Positions 1 to 11,512 are shown, counted from the first letter of the stretch. The stretch is DNA of 64,000 bases from Puccinia triticina (GCF_026914185.1 NC_070574.1:868001-932000); one strand, 5' to 3'. Made by a program: numbers and translations. Notes: generated from the sequence alone by a model not told the origin.

Positions 1-1206
1 CACCTATTTGACGGAATCATCTATCACAGATCCAAACATACATGTGTAGTAACTGTAACGGACAGAGTATTGATCAATACACTATTACATGAATGCCATG
101 ACAGTACATCATCTGGCCACCTATCTTCAGACAGAACAGAAGACAGAGTAAGGAATCTAGCATGGTGGCCAACATGGCAACAAGATGTAGAAACATACTG
201 CACTACATGTGAAAGATGCCAGAGAGCAAACAAAGCAACAGGCAAAAGGTTTGGACACATGATAAAAATAGAAGAACCTACTAGACCATGGGAGACAGTT
301 AACATGGACTGGGTTACAGGATTACCACCTGGAGGAAAGAAAAACTATAATGCATGTCTAGTTATTGTAGACAGATTTAGTAAAACACCAATATTCTTGC
401 TAGCAGAGAGAATGATTCAAACTTTGGAAGACATGCTAAGAAGATTCTGTGCCTATGGATTGGAGTTTAAAGACTCTGATGGATTTACTCATGACTGGGT
501 CACACTATTACCAGCCCTAGAACTAGCCTACAGAACATCAACCCATGCATCAACAGGGAAAACACCAGCTATTCTAGAGAAAGGATGGAACCCCAGACTA
601 CCACAAGACAGCCTGAAAAAGGACTTAGTAGAAGTACACCCCACAGCAGCAAGCTTTAAGAACATGCTGGACAAAGCCAGGAACCACGCCCAACAAAGCA
701 TGGACAATGCATTTGAATACAGCAAAGAAAAATGGGACAAAAAGCATAAAGTACCCAGTTTTAAAATAGGAGACTTAGTATTAATATCAACCACAAACTT
801 TACTAATATTAAAGGACCTAAGAAACTTAGAAATGCCTTTGTAGGACCATTTGTAGTCAAAGCCTTACACGGACCAAATGCAGTAGAAGTGGAACTATAT
901 GGAGAACTAGAAAAAAAACACCCTACATTCCCAGTAAGCTTACTTAAGCATTATAATGAATCAGACGCTGAATTATTCCCTTTACGCAAGGAAATACCTG
1001 AAGCAGAAGTACCTCCACTTGAAGAATCAGAGGAGAAGAAAATTCATAAGATCTTGAAAGACAAGAAGATCAGAGGAGAGAAAGATAAACTATATCTTGT
1101 AAGATACAGGAACCCAATTCATGAAGATGAATGGCTACCAGAGAAAGAAATCAAAGATGCAGACAAATACCTCATAAGATTCAGGAACACTAAAAACAAA
1201 GATTGA
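1..1206 (+). pseudogene. Ty3/gypsy pol, integrase to chromodomain (partial, internally deleted)
   Basis: One reading frame is open from the window edge to a TGA at 1204-1206, so the 5' part lies outside. The integrase zinc finger is visible (HECHD...GHLSSDRT...CTTCERC), then the start of the catalytic core ([12 protein letters not shown], first Asp). The frame then jumps from [13 protein letters not shown] straight to LAERMIQTLED. The middle of the core, with the second catalytic Asp that family members carry in ISDRDPKF, is missing, although the frame is kept. A normal integrase C-terminal part follows, ending in a chromodomain-like segment (YLVRYRNPIHEDEWLPEKEI). The protein would be catalytically dead. 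A related but separate copy lies at 34.7-35.9 kb. Confidence 0.9.
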
Positions 1207-1219
1207 GTACAATCTTTTT

Positions 1220-1231
1220 AGAGGGGGCAAG
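1220..1231 (+). other. polypurine tract of the gypsy element
   Basis: A purine run (AGAGGGGGCAAG) directly precedes a TGTCAG LTR start, 14 bases after the pol stop codon. This is the expected plus-strand priming site of an LTR retrotransposon. Confidence 0.7.
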
Positions 1232-1396
1232 TGTCAGCCTTAGAGATACAACAAGTATCCTAAAGTCTGCAAAAACTAGTAAACCATTTACAAATCCTGA
1301 AATATTATTGAATATTCAGAATCCTTGTGTTAAATTAAGGGGGGTCACCCACTCAAAGTAACCCCTCATTCCTACTCCTTCATACATTTTTTCATA
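1232..1396 (+). mobile_element. 3' LTR of the gypsy element, truncated
   Basis: Starts TGTCAGCCTTAGAG immediately after the polypurine tract. About 165 bases remain before the sequence runs into an inverted Helitron 3' end at 1396. A second sequence starting with the same 14 bases is at 24667, so this LTR family has at least two copies here. Confidence 0.65.
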
Positions 1397-1425
1397 CTAG
1401 AGACCAAGGCGGCTTCGCCGCTGCA
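1396..1425 (-). mobile_element. Helitron 3' terminus (copy 1, body to the right)
   Basis: Read on the minus strand, this 30-base block has a GC-rich hairpin (GCGGC-GAA-GCCGC), a short spacer and the terminal CTAG followed by a host T. That is the classical Helitron 3' end (subterminal hairpin, CTRR, insertion before T). It matches the blocks at 7551, 39513, 54248 and 61190. The transposon body should extend rightwards; I could not define its 5' TC end. Confidence 0.75.
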
Positions 1426-2740
1426 AATAAAGAGTCCTGTTACATTCCCATCCAGGTACAATAGGTTCCAGTCCCAACCTGGACAGCATAGCACCTCCAA
1501 GAACACACCACCCCGGGCATTATAGGAATATAGATTGTAAATAACCCATTGACATCAAGCCTTCCAGATGAAATAAGGGCCTGTACTATAGGGCATGAAG
1601 ATTGAAATTTTCAAATTTATTTATTCCAAAATTTGTTAGAAATAAAACTGAGCCTGGCCCAAAATGTGGTCTTGAGCCCAAACGTGGATGATTTCAAAAA
1701 TTGAACCCTCCTCTAGTTTTCACTTTTTGTGTAAAGGGCAACAAAAATGAGAATTTTTGAAAATTGGAGCCCATGGTACAGGCCCTAAATGCCCACCAAA
1801 AAAAGAATCTATCTGGCATTGCGAAACTGAGCCTTGATTTATATTTCACAATCATGAATTTTTTCAAAAGGTCCCCCCATCAACTTATTCCCTATTCATT
1901 TATTATTTAACTATTCAGGTCCATAATAACAGGGGGATTCACAATAAGAATTGTTGCTTCTTGCGGCATCAAATTTGGTTACTTGGGGGTGACATACTTG
2001 CTTAAAATTTTGCCTGAAGTAAGCAGCATTTAGCAATACTGGCAAGCGCTTGGACTATTTCCCAGGTATCTTTATTGTGAAATACCCTAATAACATCTAT
2101 CATTGGACCTCTGAGATGACTCATCCTCTGTGACCTTTTCAAACAAGACAAAGCTTGTTGGGTTGTTCATTTAAGTTCTCCCTTGAAAGGCTTCAAGTTT
2201 TTTCTCCACTGATAGTAGCAAAAGCAAGTAGTGGTCATAATATCAAAAAAAAAAAAAAAACATAAAACTTTTGTTGGGGAGCAAGACACTATGATTGGTC
2301 ATGCTTTTATCAACATTTCCACCTAATTAACACTCAAGAATAAAGTGAATGATTTCACTGGAACTGGGAATCTACAGGGTTTTTATCACTATTGTAAGAT
2401 CTCCCTCAACTTCAATTTTTCAACATTATAAGTTTACAACTGTAAGAAATTCTGAATGACTGAGTCTCTCAAGTCTGGCATGTTTCATAACTTCCCAGTA
2501 TGGACACAATATTATGTATAAATTATAAATCATCATATTTTTGAAGAGGAAGATCATCAATGGCCAGTTCAAAACATAGGATGTCTTTGTAGTGCCTGGA
2601 GTATTTCCTGCTTGAGCGCTTGAAAATTCTGCGGGGTTGGATAGTTGTTTGACCCCACCTTAGCTTCAGAAGTTTTTCTTGGATTGAGCTCCCCAAGCCG
2701 CTGGGTATCAGAGAGGCCAAACTGCCTACACACAACACAG
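1426..2740. other. AT-rich non-coding DNA, probable Helitron interior
   Basis: No reading frame here is convincing. The sequence is AT-rich, with a 17-base A run near 2246. It lies inside the presumed Helitron body that ends at 1396. Confidence 0.4.
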
Positions 2741-2862
2741 GAGGAGATCAAAAAGAAACAAGAACAAATTGGGCGAGGGGTGCCCGTCGAGGGGCGGGCG
2801 CGGGAAGGAGAATGCTCTTCGGGCTTCCGGAGCAGCAGCAGCAGCGCCTTCTGCCTCTTTGA

Positions 2863-3456
2863 ATGCACCTTGCACATGCACTGATGTCCCGGGAACTCTT
2901 ACGAGACGTCTGGCGGCAGGCGCACGCCACCAATCTCCTGCTTGGTCGGGAGAACCGACCGCTTGTGTTCTCCCTCGTTGACAGTTTGCAGTACTCTGCT
3001 GGGGCCCTGACCGGGTTTTTCTTTTTCTTCCACGAGCCCAGAGCTTATATTTTCGCTGTCGAGGGTCTTTCCTTCCCGACAGCGAGTCCTCTCGCGGCCT
3101 CAGAGGAATTTGTTTGCAGTGTGACCGTGTGCGAGAACTGGCTGTCCCTGTGTGGCGAGTGCTGGCCTGTCTTATGGTGCGTCTTCCGTGCAGGAAGCGA
3201 GCGCACGCTGATTGTCGACACAGGCTAGACGCTCTTTGGCAACTTGGACGGGCCTCAACTGGTGCTTCGTGCGCGGCGTCTGCTCCACCAGATCGCCTGC
3301 GCTCTTCCAGTTGTCGAGGCCAGCTGGCTCAGCTCTCTTCTGCTTAGCCGGGGTGAACGTGAATGCTTTCTCCTCACGGGCCAAGAAGGGCTTGATGGGA
3401 ACGGCCGGAGAGTGATGCCATGGCACAATGCAGAAGCCTGCAATAGACACCAATGA
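2863..3456 (+). pseudogene. GC-rich gene fragment with one in-frame TAG
   Basis: An ATG at 2863 opens a frame that runs to 3456, interrupted once by TAG at 3226-3228. The two halves (121 and 75 codons) share one frame. Base composition jumps to GC-rich at about 2740 and falls again near 3480. I recognise no domain. The position within the minus-strand Helitron that ends at 1396 suggests a captured, decayed host exon. The TAG could also lie in an unrecognised intron. Confidence 0.4.
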
Positions 3457-3488
3457 GACTGCCGCTCCTGTTGCTGTGTATACATCCG

Positions 3489-3656
3489 GCCAGCCGTGCC
3501 TGGGTAGCTATCTAGTGACCACATCCAAATCAGATATATACATAAATATAGCCGAATCAGAGTGATGGACTGACCGGGTGGCACTTATTTTTGCACTACA
3601 TACCTCTAAAGCCAAGTCACTTGTGTATTAGATCATCATCTGTATTTGGGGTGGTT
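3489..3656 (+). repeat. direct repeat A, copy 1
   Basis: About 168 bases, beginning CCGGCCAGCCGTGCCTGGG and ending TTTGGGGTGGTTA, are repeated with few changes at 4075-4243. Both copies contain GACCACATCCAAATCAG and AAGTCACTTGTGTATTAG. The roughly 590-base spacing suggests a local duplication. Confidence 0.85.
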
Positions 3657-4074
3657 AGGTCCAGAATTGCTCACCTGTTTGTACTGCTCATCAAGGAGCT
3701 TGCACGCCACCATCAAGGCATAATCTCTCTTGAAGGTCATCCACGCTTGGCGCGCTTGGTCAATCTGTGTACGTTCGGTCGCGAGTGTCTCGCTGATACT
3801 GTCACACAACGTCCTGATTTGCTGATTACTCAACCGCAGAGGGTCCGAGGAAGAAGGGGGAGGAGGGTTGGGGAAAGGCTGTCCGTTCTAGGGGGACGGT
3901 GTCGGGCGCTCGGCTCGTGGGTGGGTGATCAGGTTGGACGGATGAGCCAAGCTTCTCGGTGAGAATGGCGACCTGCGAGGGACTTGATTCGTGCTTGGCA
4001 AGCTGCACTCAGACATCCAATATATTTGACTGTATCTGGGCCTGGCAAACAAGTAAGTCGGCCCTGTGGGTTCC

Positions 4075-4243
4075 CGGCCAGCCGTACCTGGGTAGCTGTC
4101 TAGTGACCACATCCAAATCAGATATATACAAAAATATAGTTGAATCAGAGTGATGGACTGGATGGCACTTATTTTTGCGCTACATAACTCTAAAGCCAAG
4201 TCACTTGTGTATTAGATCATCATCTGTATTTGGGGTGGTTATC
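4075..4243 (+). repeat. direct repeat A, copy 2
   Basis: Second copy of the block at 3489-3656, with scattered substitutions and a short deletion near the GGACTGGATGG segment. The DNA from here to about 5110 is moderately GC-rich but holds no recognisable gene. Confidence 0.85.
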
Positions 4244-5340
4244 AAGGCTTCTATCCTCGTGGATCATGACTGGTAATTGTTGGAGTTGTGAGTGTTGCAC
4301 GGAGAGTCTTGTCCTGGGCCAGTCATTAGCTGCAGACCACATACCATGTGCTTGAAGAATCACTGGTCTAGTCAGCTTGTTTGTTGCCTCCCTCATTGAC
4401 AGAAAAGTACTCACAAACAACATAATCAAGCTTCCAGGGTACTTTTGCCATCTTAGTGGCCAGGAAGAGAACGGTCGCTTCGTTATCCTGACAATCCAGT
4501 TGACCACCCAAGCGCATTGATGGACCTTTGAACAGACTGAGATGGGCAGGTTATGCCGCCACACAGATTTTTGTGATCGCCGTGGGGTGATGATCAGGTG
4601 CGGTCGATTACCCATCACCAGAATGAGATCGCGGCTTGGTTGGCAGCTTCCAGCGGGAGGACCCGGGCGCGGGCTTCCACGCACTTCGGGGCTTGGGTAC
4701 CCACACTTGAAAAGGCTTGGCGGGGGTGGGGCCGAATCGCATTAGCTGGGAATTTTGCGGGAAGCCAGCTGCTGAACATCAAACAAGAAAGGAAGAAAAC
4801 AGAAAACAGGACGATGTTGAACCTCCAGTCAAGCCCGAACAGCGCAGGCCAGGAGGGACAGGTTACCAGCAAGTATCAATCGATGATTGCATTTGAACGG
4901 GCTACCGATTTCAACGACGATGAGGATGATCAAGCGGATCCGAACTCTTCCACCTGGGAGCTGTTTTCCTGTAGTGTTGTTGTGGGGTCGGTCCAGCAAT
5001 GGGATGACGAGCTTAATGTGGGGTGTTGGTAAGAGCTGTAAGCTTGTGGATGACAACAGGACTCGGAGTGGTTATGTTTTGGGAGGCGCCAAGGGCTGCC
5101 ATGGCAAGGACAACTGCAACCAGACCAACATAGGCTGAGTTTGATACATAAATATGTAACGGGTTGGGCAAACCAGAATATTTGCTTAAAAGGAGGCCAG
5201 GAACAGACTTTTGTCCCCAGAGGAGTGGGTTTCGTCCCTTCCTCTCCCTGAAGCCCCCCCTACTTCGCTTTGGTGCGGATAGGGCGCTTACTTGTATTTA
5301 ATTTTAGCCGGCCCCTTTTTACTTGTTGCTCTGTCACAAG

Positions 5341-5490
5341 CTGGGGGGTCAATCCAAGGCACTCACGTGTTGGGGGATTATTTTTTCAAGGGTTCTCTGG
5401 TGGAATTTTGGGGTTTTTCAAGGGCTCACAGGCCAAAACCACGATCCAGGTTTCCACAAAACTGTGGATTTAATAAACTTGGATATGTAC
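5341..5490 (+). repeat. dispersed repeat L, copy 1 (LTR-like)
   Basis: Contains GGGGGGTCAATCCAAGGCA and later GTGGATTTAATAAACTTGG. The same order of motifs recurs near 10200-10390 and 36910-37170, and inverted near 39960-40065. The constant layout suggests LTR or element ends. The superfamily is not determined. Confidence 0.55.
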
Positions 5491-5972
5491 ATATAGCCAT
5501 AAAGCGCTCCAAAGAGCAGGAAAACTACATAAAAAATCTTTACATAAATTAAAATACATAAAATTGTATTAATTAGTAAAATACCATTTCCCCGTGAAAC
5601 AGGAACCACGGGTGAGAGTAACACTTAGTACAAATTGATATTACACTTCATATTAAGCTATTTCACATGACAATTGGTTATACAAATGTCACGTGTGGGA
5701 GTAAGGGAAGTTGTGTACTATTGTACAAATAAAATACCCATAAACAAGGCAGATTACACGTCTACCCTTGGCATTTACCCATAGCCAAAACCAATGGGAA
5801 CATTTCAGCGCCCTCAGTGACCTCTCCAGTATTTAAGGAGGTAACTGGTCCACTGGAATTGTCCCCTCAGACATTTCACCACCCATTAACCTGTAAGTTA
5901 ACTCGTGAAAATTCTCCCCTGGCTTGTTAAAAGCCACCACTTCCTTTATTTCTGCCCTTTTGGCACGAAACC

Positions 5973-6300
5973 CACTAGATCCCACTTTCTTAAATCCACA
6001 GAATTCTAGATCTGTAGATCTAAGTTTTGGGGTGTTTTTTTCTCACAAGAAGGGGCAAAACTTGCCCCTTAATCTCACTTGGCACGTTGAATATCCCCAA
6101 AGATCCGAAGGCCCTATGGATGACCCTCCAGCTGTGCCGGAGCAACGAGCAAAAGTGGGCCGGTTGGTAAGCTGTCCAGGGAGGGCCTAACCAAGTAGCT
6201 AGGGGGCTCCCAGGGAGGGGGCGGACAAAACCGAATCCCCTGCAGATCAATGGTCCCACTTCCCTCCCCTTATATACCCACCAGCACCACCGCACCACAC
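5973..6300 (+). repeat. dispersed repeat P, copy 1, with a TATA-like 3' end
   Basis: Nearly the same as 51566-51870. Both begin TCCCACTTTCTTAAATCCAC, share TTTTGGGGTGTTTTTTTCTC and GGCCCTATGGATGACCCTCC, and end in a TATA-like TTATATA followed by a cytosine-rich stretch. In this copy a GC-rich reading frame follows directly, so the repeat may have supplied a promoter. That last point is inference. Confidence 0.8.
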
Positions 6301-6415
6301 CTCTCGCCACACCACGCCTCGCCAACCCGTAACTGCCACGGGGACGCTACTGATACCACGCCCGCCCATTGCCCTGGCGAAACACCACCCAAGACCGCCC
6401 CACGCCACGCCTTGC

Positions 6416-7030
6416 TTGGTGCCCGGCGCGAGGGCCAAGCCCTACCTCCGCCCGGGCTCGTCCACCCCCTTCGCCGGACACACCTCGCGCGAGTTCTTCC
6501 GGCACAAGCCTGCCCAGTTTCCGGCAGGGGGGTATGAGCAGATCGACTGGTCTGCGGGAGGAGGGGCAGTCTCCCGGCAGAAATCAGCAGGCGCGTATGG
6601 CGGGGGGACGGTGTATGGCTCGGCGTATGGCGGGAGCGCAACGCTGGACTGCCAGCTGCTGGTCTATCCGCCCAGCCACTCGTCCTTCAACCCCTACCAC
6701 AGCTTCGCCAGTCTGGTGGAACCGACCCCTGCGTACCCGCTGCTGGCCGAGCAGCAGCCCGCCCTGGGCGAGTTCCGGAGCTTCTCGACGCCGCCGGCCA
6801 AGCAGCAAGCCTACCAGCATGCGACCAACTTCGCGCCCTCCGCCGCGGGTGCCAGCCGAGCGGCCAGCCAGCAGCAGTACACCGAGACGGACGGCTATGG
6901 CCAGCCGGCCTGGCAGACCAGCCTCCACGCGTCCGCTTCTGAGCCCAGCGTGCTCTTCCCCGCTTCTTCCGACGCCGACGGCGCGGGCCCGCTTGGCTGG
7001 CCCAGCAGCACCAGATGGCAGCCCAGTTAG
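6416..7030 (+). CDS. 5'-incomplete GC-rich reading frame, unknown, probably a captured fragment
   Basis: About 204 codons are open and end at 7030. The first usable start codon is a GTG, so the true 5' end is missing or upstream. The product is rich in Gly, Ser, Tyr, Gln and Pro, with aromatic-rich stretches (YPPSHSSFNPYHSFASL). This composition looks more like a real low-complexity fungal protein than the Arg/Pro-rich overlapping frames do. GC content is far above the flanks and drops at about 7145. A Helitron 3' end follows at 7551-7580 in the same orientation, so the fragment probably lies inside that transposon. No function can be assigned. Confidence 0.4.
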   Translation: MVPGARAKPYLRPGSSTPFAGHTSREFFRHKPAQFPAGGYEQIDWSAGGGAVSRQKSAGAYGGGTVYGSAYGGSATLDCQLLVYPPSHSSFNPYHSFASLVEPTPAYPLLAEQQPALGEFRSFSTPPAKQQAYQHATNFAPSAAGASRAASQQQYTETDGYGQPAWQTSLHASASEPSVLFPASSDADGAGPLGWPSSTRWQPS

Positions 7031-7550
7031 CAAACAAAGCGCTACTGCTTGCCCCCTGCCGAGCTCGCCCGGGAGCCGTCCGGCGTCCGTCGCCGCAAGA
7101 CCATGTGCAGGTTGGCCAGGCCCGCCGCGCCGCCAAGCCCCAAGCAATCGTCTCAAATAATAACGCAGAAATACTCTCAGGCTGTATGGTTTTGCAAGAC
7201 TTACTATTTTCCAAGTGATAAAGATACTTTGATATGGTCTCTGAAATTTTGTGTTGATCTGTCTCTGAAGTTTTGTGTGGATTTCTGTAATCCAAAACAT
7301 GAATTCAATTGAGATGAGAAGTGTGGTTTAAATTATCTTAAAAGAATCATACTTTGCAATTAATGAAAGTTCAGAAATCCAGTATTGTTGGCTGAGGCAA
7401 CACTCTTGACATGAAAATTGAAAGTGTGATTTTGGAGGCTGAAATTGTTTGGGTTGAATCCTTGAACTGAAGGCATGTAATTTTCTCAGGGTACCAGCCT
7501 TTTGTTGAGGAAACTGTTTGGGGTAGGTTTTCATGTGAAGCTGTTTCCCC

Positions 7551-7580
7551 TGCAGCGGCGTAGCCGCCTTGGCCTCTAGT
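7551..7580 (+). mobile_element. Helitron 3' terminus (copy 2)
   Basis: TGCAGCGGCGTAGCCGCC forms a hairpin (GCGGC-GTA-GCCGC), followed by TTGGCCT and CTAG, then host T. The body lies to the left and would include the GC-rich frame at 6416-7030. Confidence 0.8.
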
Positions 7581-7882
7581 CTTAACTTTAAAAATTGCCA
7601 ATATCCCTTATAAGCATTTATTACAGTTAAATCTTTATAAATAGTTGCTGTAAGACTACCGCCTCTGACACGCAGCCAATAAGTTTAAGCGCTTACCAGC
7701 TATTTCTACGTCAAAACCTTATTTATCCCTGTTCTTAATAAGTAAACCTTATTAATTACAAATACCTTCCTCTTATATAAGAGTGTTTAAACCCTTGTAG
7801 TGGCTCAATACCACGTAACAAGTTTGGCACATTATTGCCAGTGTTTTATTTCAGTACAGTTATAGTACTAGGGCAAAAACCC

Positions 7883-8810
7883 TTATTTCTGACGGGTTTT
7901 TACCCTAAGTTTCATAAACATAGCTGACACTGCTGCAGCGGTCGTGACTAAGCCGGTTGGTGGATTTTGGCGTGACTTCTTGTACAGACCTGGATGTAAG
8001 GTCCAGCACTCTTCCTCAAGATGCCCCGACAGTGGATTGTGCTTGTGATCACAACAAGCATTTGGATTAGGTCGGTGTTTCCTTGGATTATTGCCTCTGT
8101 TTGCAAATTGCGACGCTTGAGTAGCCAAGGCGGTGGATTGACTTCCAAAGGTGATTTGGCTATGATCCATAGTGGCGGTAACAGAATTCTGGTGGGCAAT
8201 ATCCCTCAGCTTTGCAATGATATGTTTTGGATTCGCTAAGAGTTCGGCGTTACTGATGAGCGTCTCCATTAAGGAAGGCCGTTTCCTCAAGATTCAAGCA
8301 ATTATTGTACAGCTGAGAATAGTAGCGGGGACATCTAAACCCATAGCTGTGAATTCAGCAAGCATAGCTTTTAGTTGAGTGATATATTGGTTGATGTCGT
8401 TATCATATTGAATATCCTCCCACTTTTGCCAGGCGTGGTAAATGGCCAGTACCAATGATGAGGCATACTCACTCTTGGGCTCTTTTCAGATAGCAAAGGC
8501 GTCGTGAATGTTCGCGTTGGTGATGATGTGATTGTAGATATCATCAGCTACATGACCGCTCAGAATTGCTGCGGCTTGAACATATTCCTGCTTCTGATCT
8601 GGAGTTGCGTTCGCGGGTAAGGGCTGCTTGATGCACTTTATTAGGCTCTTCACAGCTAAGTAGGTCTTGACCTTTCGCTGCCAAATGGGGAAGTTGTCGC
8701 CATCGAAGACAGGGAATTTGAACAGGTCTTGTTCCTCGCTGGTGGTATTGGTAGTAGCAGGGGAAGCAGTTGTGGAAGCTGAAGCCGCTGGATTTTGTCA
8801 AGTGCCAGCC
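7883..8810 (-). pseudogene. Ty1/copia gag, broken by two in-frame TGA codons
   Basis: Read on the minus strand, a single frame encodes a copia-type gag: FPVFDGDNFPIWQRKVKTYL near the N-terminus, then helical segments, then a degenerate zinc knuckle (CDHKHNPLSGHLEEECW) followed by TLHP. In that frame TGA codons interrupt the protein twice, after HDAFAI and after TILSCTIIA. The element's 5' LTR lies just upstream at 8872-9648. No pol sequence follows, so the element is truncated at about 7880. Confidence 0.8.
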
Positions 8811-8871
8811 ATCGCGGTCTGCTCTTAGTTGCGGTTGAGATCGTTGGTTGTAGCGATCAAGACTGTAAATC

Positions 8872-9648
8872 TGTTAGATTTTGCACAACTAAGAGGTTAT
8901 TTCATTTCTTGTAAGTGAATGGTCAATCCAACAATCTTTGAGACAGAGATGGAAATGGAAAAAAATTGTGTACCTAAGAGCAGATCCGCTCAGTACTGAG
9001 AAAGAATAAGATTTGGTAAATCTAAAGTGCTACTGTGTAGCTGGAGAAACCTTTGGGTTCTGGGAGCTGACAAGATTTATCTTGTCAGTGATTGCGCTCC
9101 GTTGAATGCACTGATAAGTAAGATTTATCTTACTTAGGCTCGTGGGTCTTGTTCCTCAAGATTCACCGATACAAGCTAGGAGGGATCTGGGACCGCGGTT
9201 GTCTGTTGCTGTGCACAAGAACAACCGTCAGTCTAAAGTCATTTATGACTATGGCACTACAGCGATAATCTTACCTCCGTTGTTGGGGTTAGAGATTCTA
9301 TTGCTGAGGCTGAAACCTTGTTGGTCTATGGTGTCGGATGCGAGTGGGCTGCGAGATCGTAAAGATGCTCTGATCAGCTCCATCTGTCCTAGCTGAGGCT
9401 ATCCCAAACGGACTCACATACCTGATAGGTGTTTTGTCCTGTTTGGGTCGCTTGAGCGCTTCGTCGGTTGCTGACGTGGCTAAAGGATTGGGAGCGGATG
9501 AATGAGCTTTAGCCTGCTTCATCCGCCTGAGGGCGACATGCATATTGCATGCACCTGGAGGTCGCGCGGACTCACCTTGGTCCCCAATAGGGTTAGGTCT
9601 ATCAGCCTTGCGCTTCCTCTGATTCGGGGATGTACCCGAATCCTGACA
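8872..9648 (-). mobile_element. 5' LTR of the copia element
   Basis: About 777 bases, starting TGTCAGGATTCGGG and ending ...CTAACA on the minus strand, next to the gag pseudogene. It shares ATTCTATTGCTGAGGCTG, a CATGCACCTGGAGGTCGCGC block and the terminal region with the LTR at 47252-48040, which has nearly the same length. Confidence 0.7.
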
Positions 9649-9659
9649 GACTGGAAGGA

Positions 9660-10135
9660 TTCCCTACCAGTCCAAGGGGCTCTGCAGCCTCTTCGACTGG
9701 AAGGATTCCCTTCCGGTTGAAGGGGCTCTACAGCCTCTTCGACTGGAAGGACTCCCTACCAGTCGAAGAAGCTCTGCAGCCTCTTCGACTGGAAGGATTC
9801 CCTTTCGGTCGAAGGGGCTCTACAGCCTTTTCGACTGGAAGGACTCCCTACCAGTCGAAGAAGCTCTGCAGCCTCTTCGACTGGAAGGATTCCCTTTCGG
9901 TCGAAGGGGCTATACAGCCTCTTCGACTGGAAGGATTACCTTCCGGTCAAAGGAGCTCTAAAGCCTCTTCGACTGGAAGGATTCCCTTCCGGTTGAAGGG
10001 GCTCTACAGCTTCTTTGACCGGAAGTAAATCATTTCAGGCGAAGAGGCTCTACAGCCTATCTGACTGGAGGGAATCCCTTCCTGTCAAAAGGGCTGTAAA
10101 CCCTACCAACTGGAAGGAAGACCTTCCAGTAGAAA
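9660..10135 (+). repeat. 46-bp minisatellite
   Basis: About ten tandem copies of a 46-base unit containing CCTCTTCGACTGGAAGGATT followed by an inverted CCGGTTGAAGGGGCT. Successive CCTCTTCG occurrences at 9688, 9734 and 9780 fix the period. Each unit has dyad symmetry (TCGACTGGAAGG / CCTTCCGGTCGA). The array starts at the outer edge of the copia LTR. Confidence 0.9.
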
Positions 10136-10169
10136 AGAATATAAATAGGGCCTCCATTTTCACCAACGG

Positions 10170-10390
10170 TTTTCCCCCACGCTCCCCCACCTAGGCACTT
10201 TAAAGCCACAGGGGAGTGTCAAAGGCAATGGGGGCTTAGGGTACTGGTTAGCGGGATTCGCGCCAGCCCTACTGAGTTAAAACTCATGGTTTTTTTGGTT
10301 TTGATGAGGGGAAACCCTTGAACCAAAGTTCCATGAGTTACAGGTTTTAGTGAACTTAGATTGGTACAAAAAAATTCAGGAAGGATGGTC
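10170..10390 (+). repeat. dispersed repeat L, copy 2
   Basis: Contains GGAGTGTCAAAGGCAATGGG, then GAGGGGAAACCCTTGAACC and GTGAACTTAGATTGGTAC. These match copies near 5341 and 36910 in order and spacing. A TATAAATAGGG motif lies about 40 bases upstream. Confidence 0.5.
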
Positions 10391-11182
10391 CAAACACCCT
10401 TGACAGCAAAAAAAACACCAATTTGCAAGCTGATTGCTTCAGACCAAGCTTAAAATTCTGCTTGTTGAATGTGTCACACTGGTGAAACCACCACTGTTCT
10501 CTGTTTGATTTGGGAATTCTTCATTTCATCAACTACCAGGGCACTCTCAAAGGATTTTAACAGCCACCAGGGCACACATTTTTTGATTTAATTACATTTC
10601 TTTCATCTTTTTTTATCACAATTTTGCTTGGGTTGGCTATTTTTGTGGTTCTGAGAAGTTTAAACTGAGTACATGATAGAGAAATGAAAAAAAACAGACC
10701 AAAAAATCCTGCTAGTAATCTGTGAATTCCATTAGCTGTTGAAATCTCCACCTCTCACCCAATTTGTGTCAGTGTGTACATTTCACTCTGATGAGGGCCT
10801 CTATCTGCATGTCAACTGTTTGAGCCAGATGAGAATTAGATAATAGGTAATCATAAATCAAAATTTATTGTAGGGCCATTATATGTATGTCCCAGAAAGA
10901 CTGCTTTTGATTCTTTTAGACTGAGGAGTAATTCTCAATCATGAGGCAAGTCTCTGCAATGGACCATTTTAGATTAAAATTATTCTACAAAAAATGGTAT
11001 TGATGTTTCAGGGATGTTGAAAGAGATTATCCAATATCCCAGATTATCTTTCAACTCAATTCTTTAAAAAAATCCCTTGGTACTTCTAATTCTCTCAGGA
11101 ATCTGATAACAAAAAAATCCAACCTTATCAACTAAAAAATACTCCCCAAGTACATCTATGTTCTTAATCTAAAGCTACAAGT
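10391..11182. other. AT-rich DNA with no recognised gene
   Basis: No convincing coding frame. It forms the 5' flank of the small peptide gene at 11183; part of this flank may belong to the duplicated unit. Confidence 0.4.
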
Positions 11183-11512
11183 ATGCTCAAGCTAAACATA
11201 TTAGGATTAGAATTATTTTTCATTAGTTGTGCATTTGCCACTTATACTGGGAATACTGGGCTTTCCAGCATTCCTCAACACACTTCATTTGGACATGCAC
11301 CAGCTCCATACATGGTACCCTCAAGATGGAATGACAAATTTCAATATAACCGCAAACTCTATCAATCATATCAACCACTTGCAAATGCTCCCAGTCCTGC
11401 AGATATTGATCATTGTAAAAGTTTCAAAAAATTAACCACTTGTGATAAAGTTGCAATTATGGCTGTGGCTGTGGTTATGGTTGTAGTGATTTGGTGTTTG
11501 GCTAAGCTCTAG
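11183..11512 (+). CDS. small secreted/membrane peptide, family A (109 aa)
   Basis: Not a family I recognise. The product starts MLKLNILGLELFFISCAFA, a signal peptide with probable cleavage after AFA. A short ectodomain contains the Pro/aromatic segment GHAPAPYMVPS and a Tyr/Asn-rich stretch. One hydrophobic helix (VAIMAVAVVMVVVIWCL) ends four residues before the stop. The predicted topology is a type I membrane protein or an anchored secreted peptide. Layout and start motif match proteins at 32790, 37351 and 61503, and a broken near-copy lies at 25950-27100. The ATG is the first in frame, and the frame is intact. Confidence 0.65.
   Translation: MLKLNILGLELFFISCAFATYTGNTGLSSIPQHTSFGHAPAPYMVPSRWNDKFQYNRKLYQSYQPLANAPSPADIDHCKSFKKLTTCDKVAIMAVAVVMVVVIWCLAKL

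Noticed and set aside
9630..10028. 132-codon frame with regular 15-residue repeats
   Set aside because: It is translation of the 46-bp minisatellite; the period and inverted symmetry explain it without a protein.
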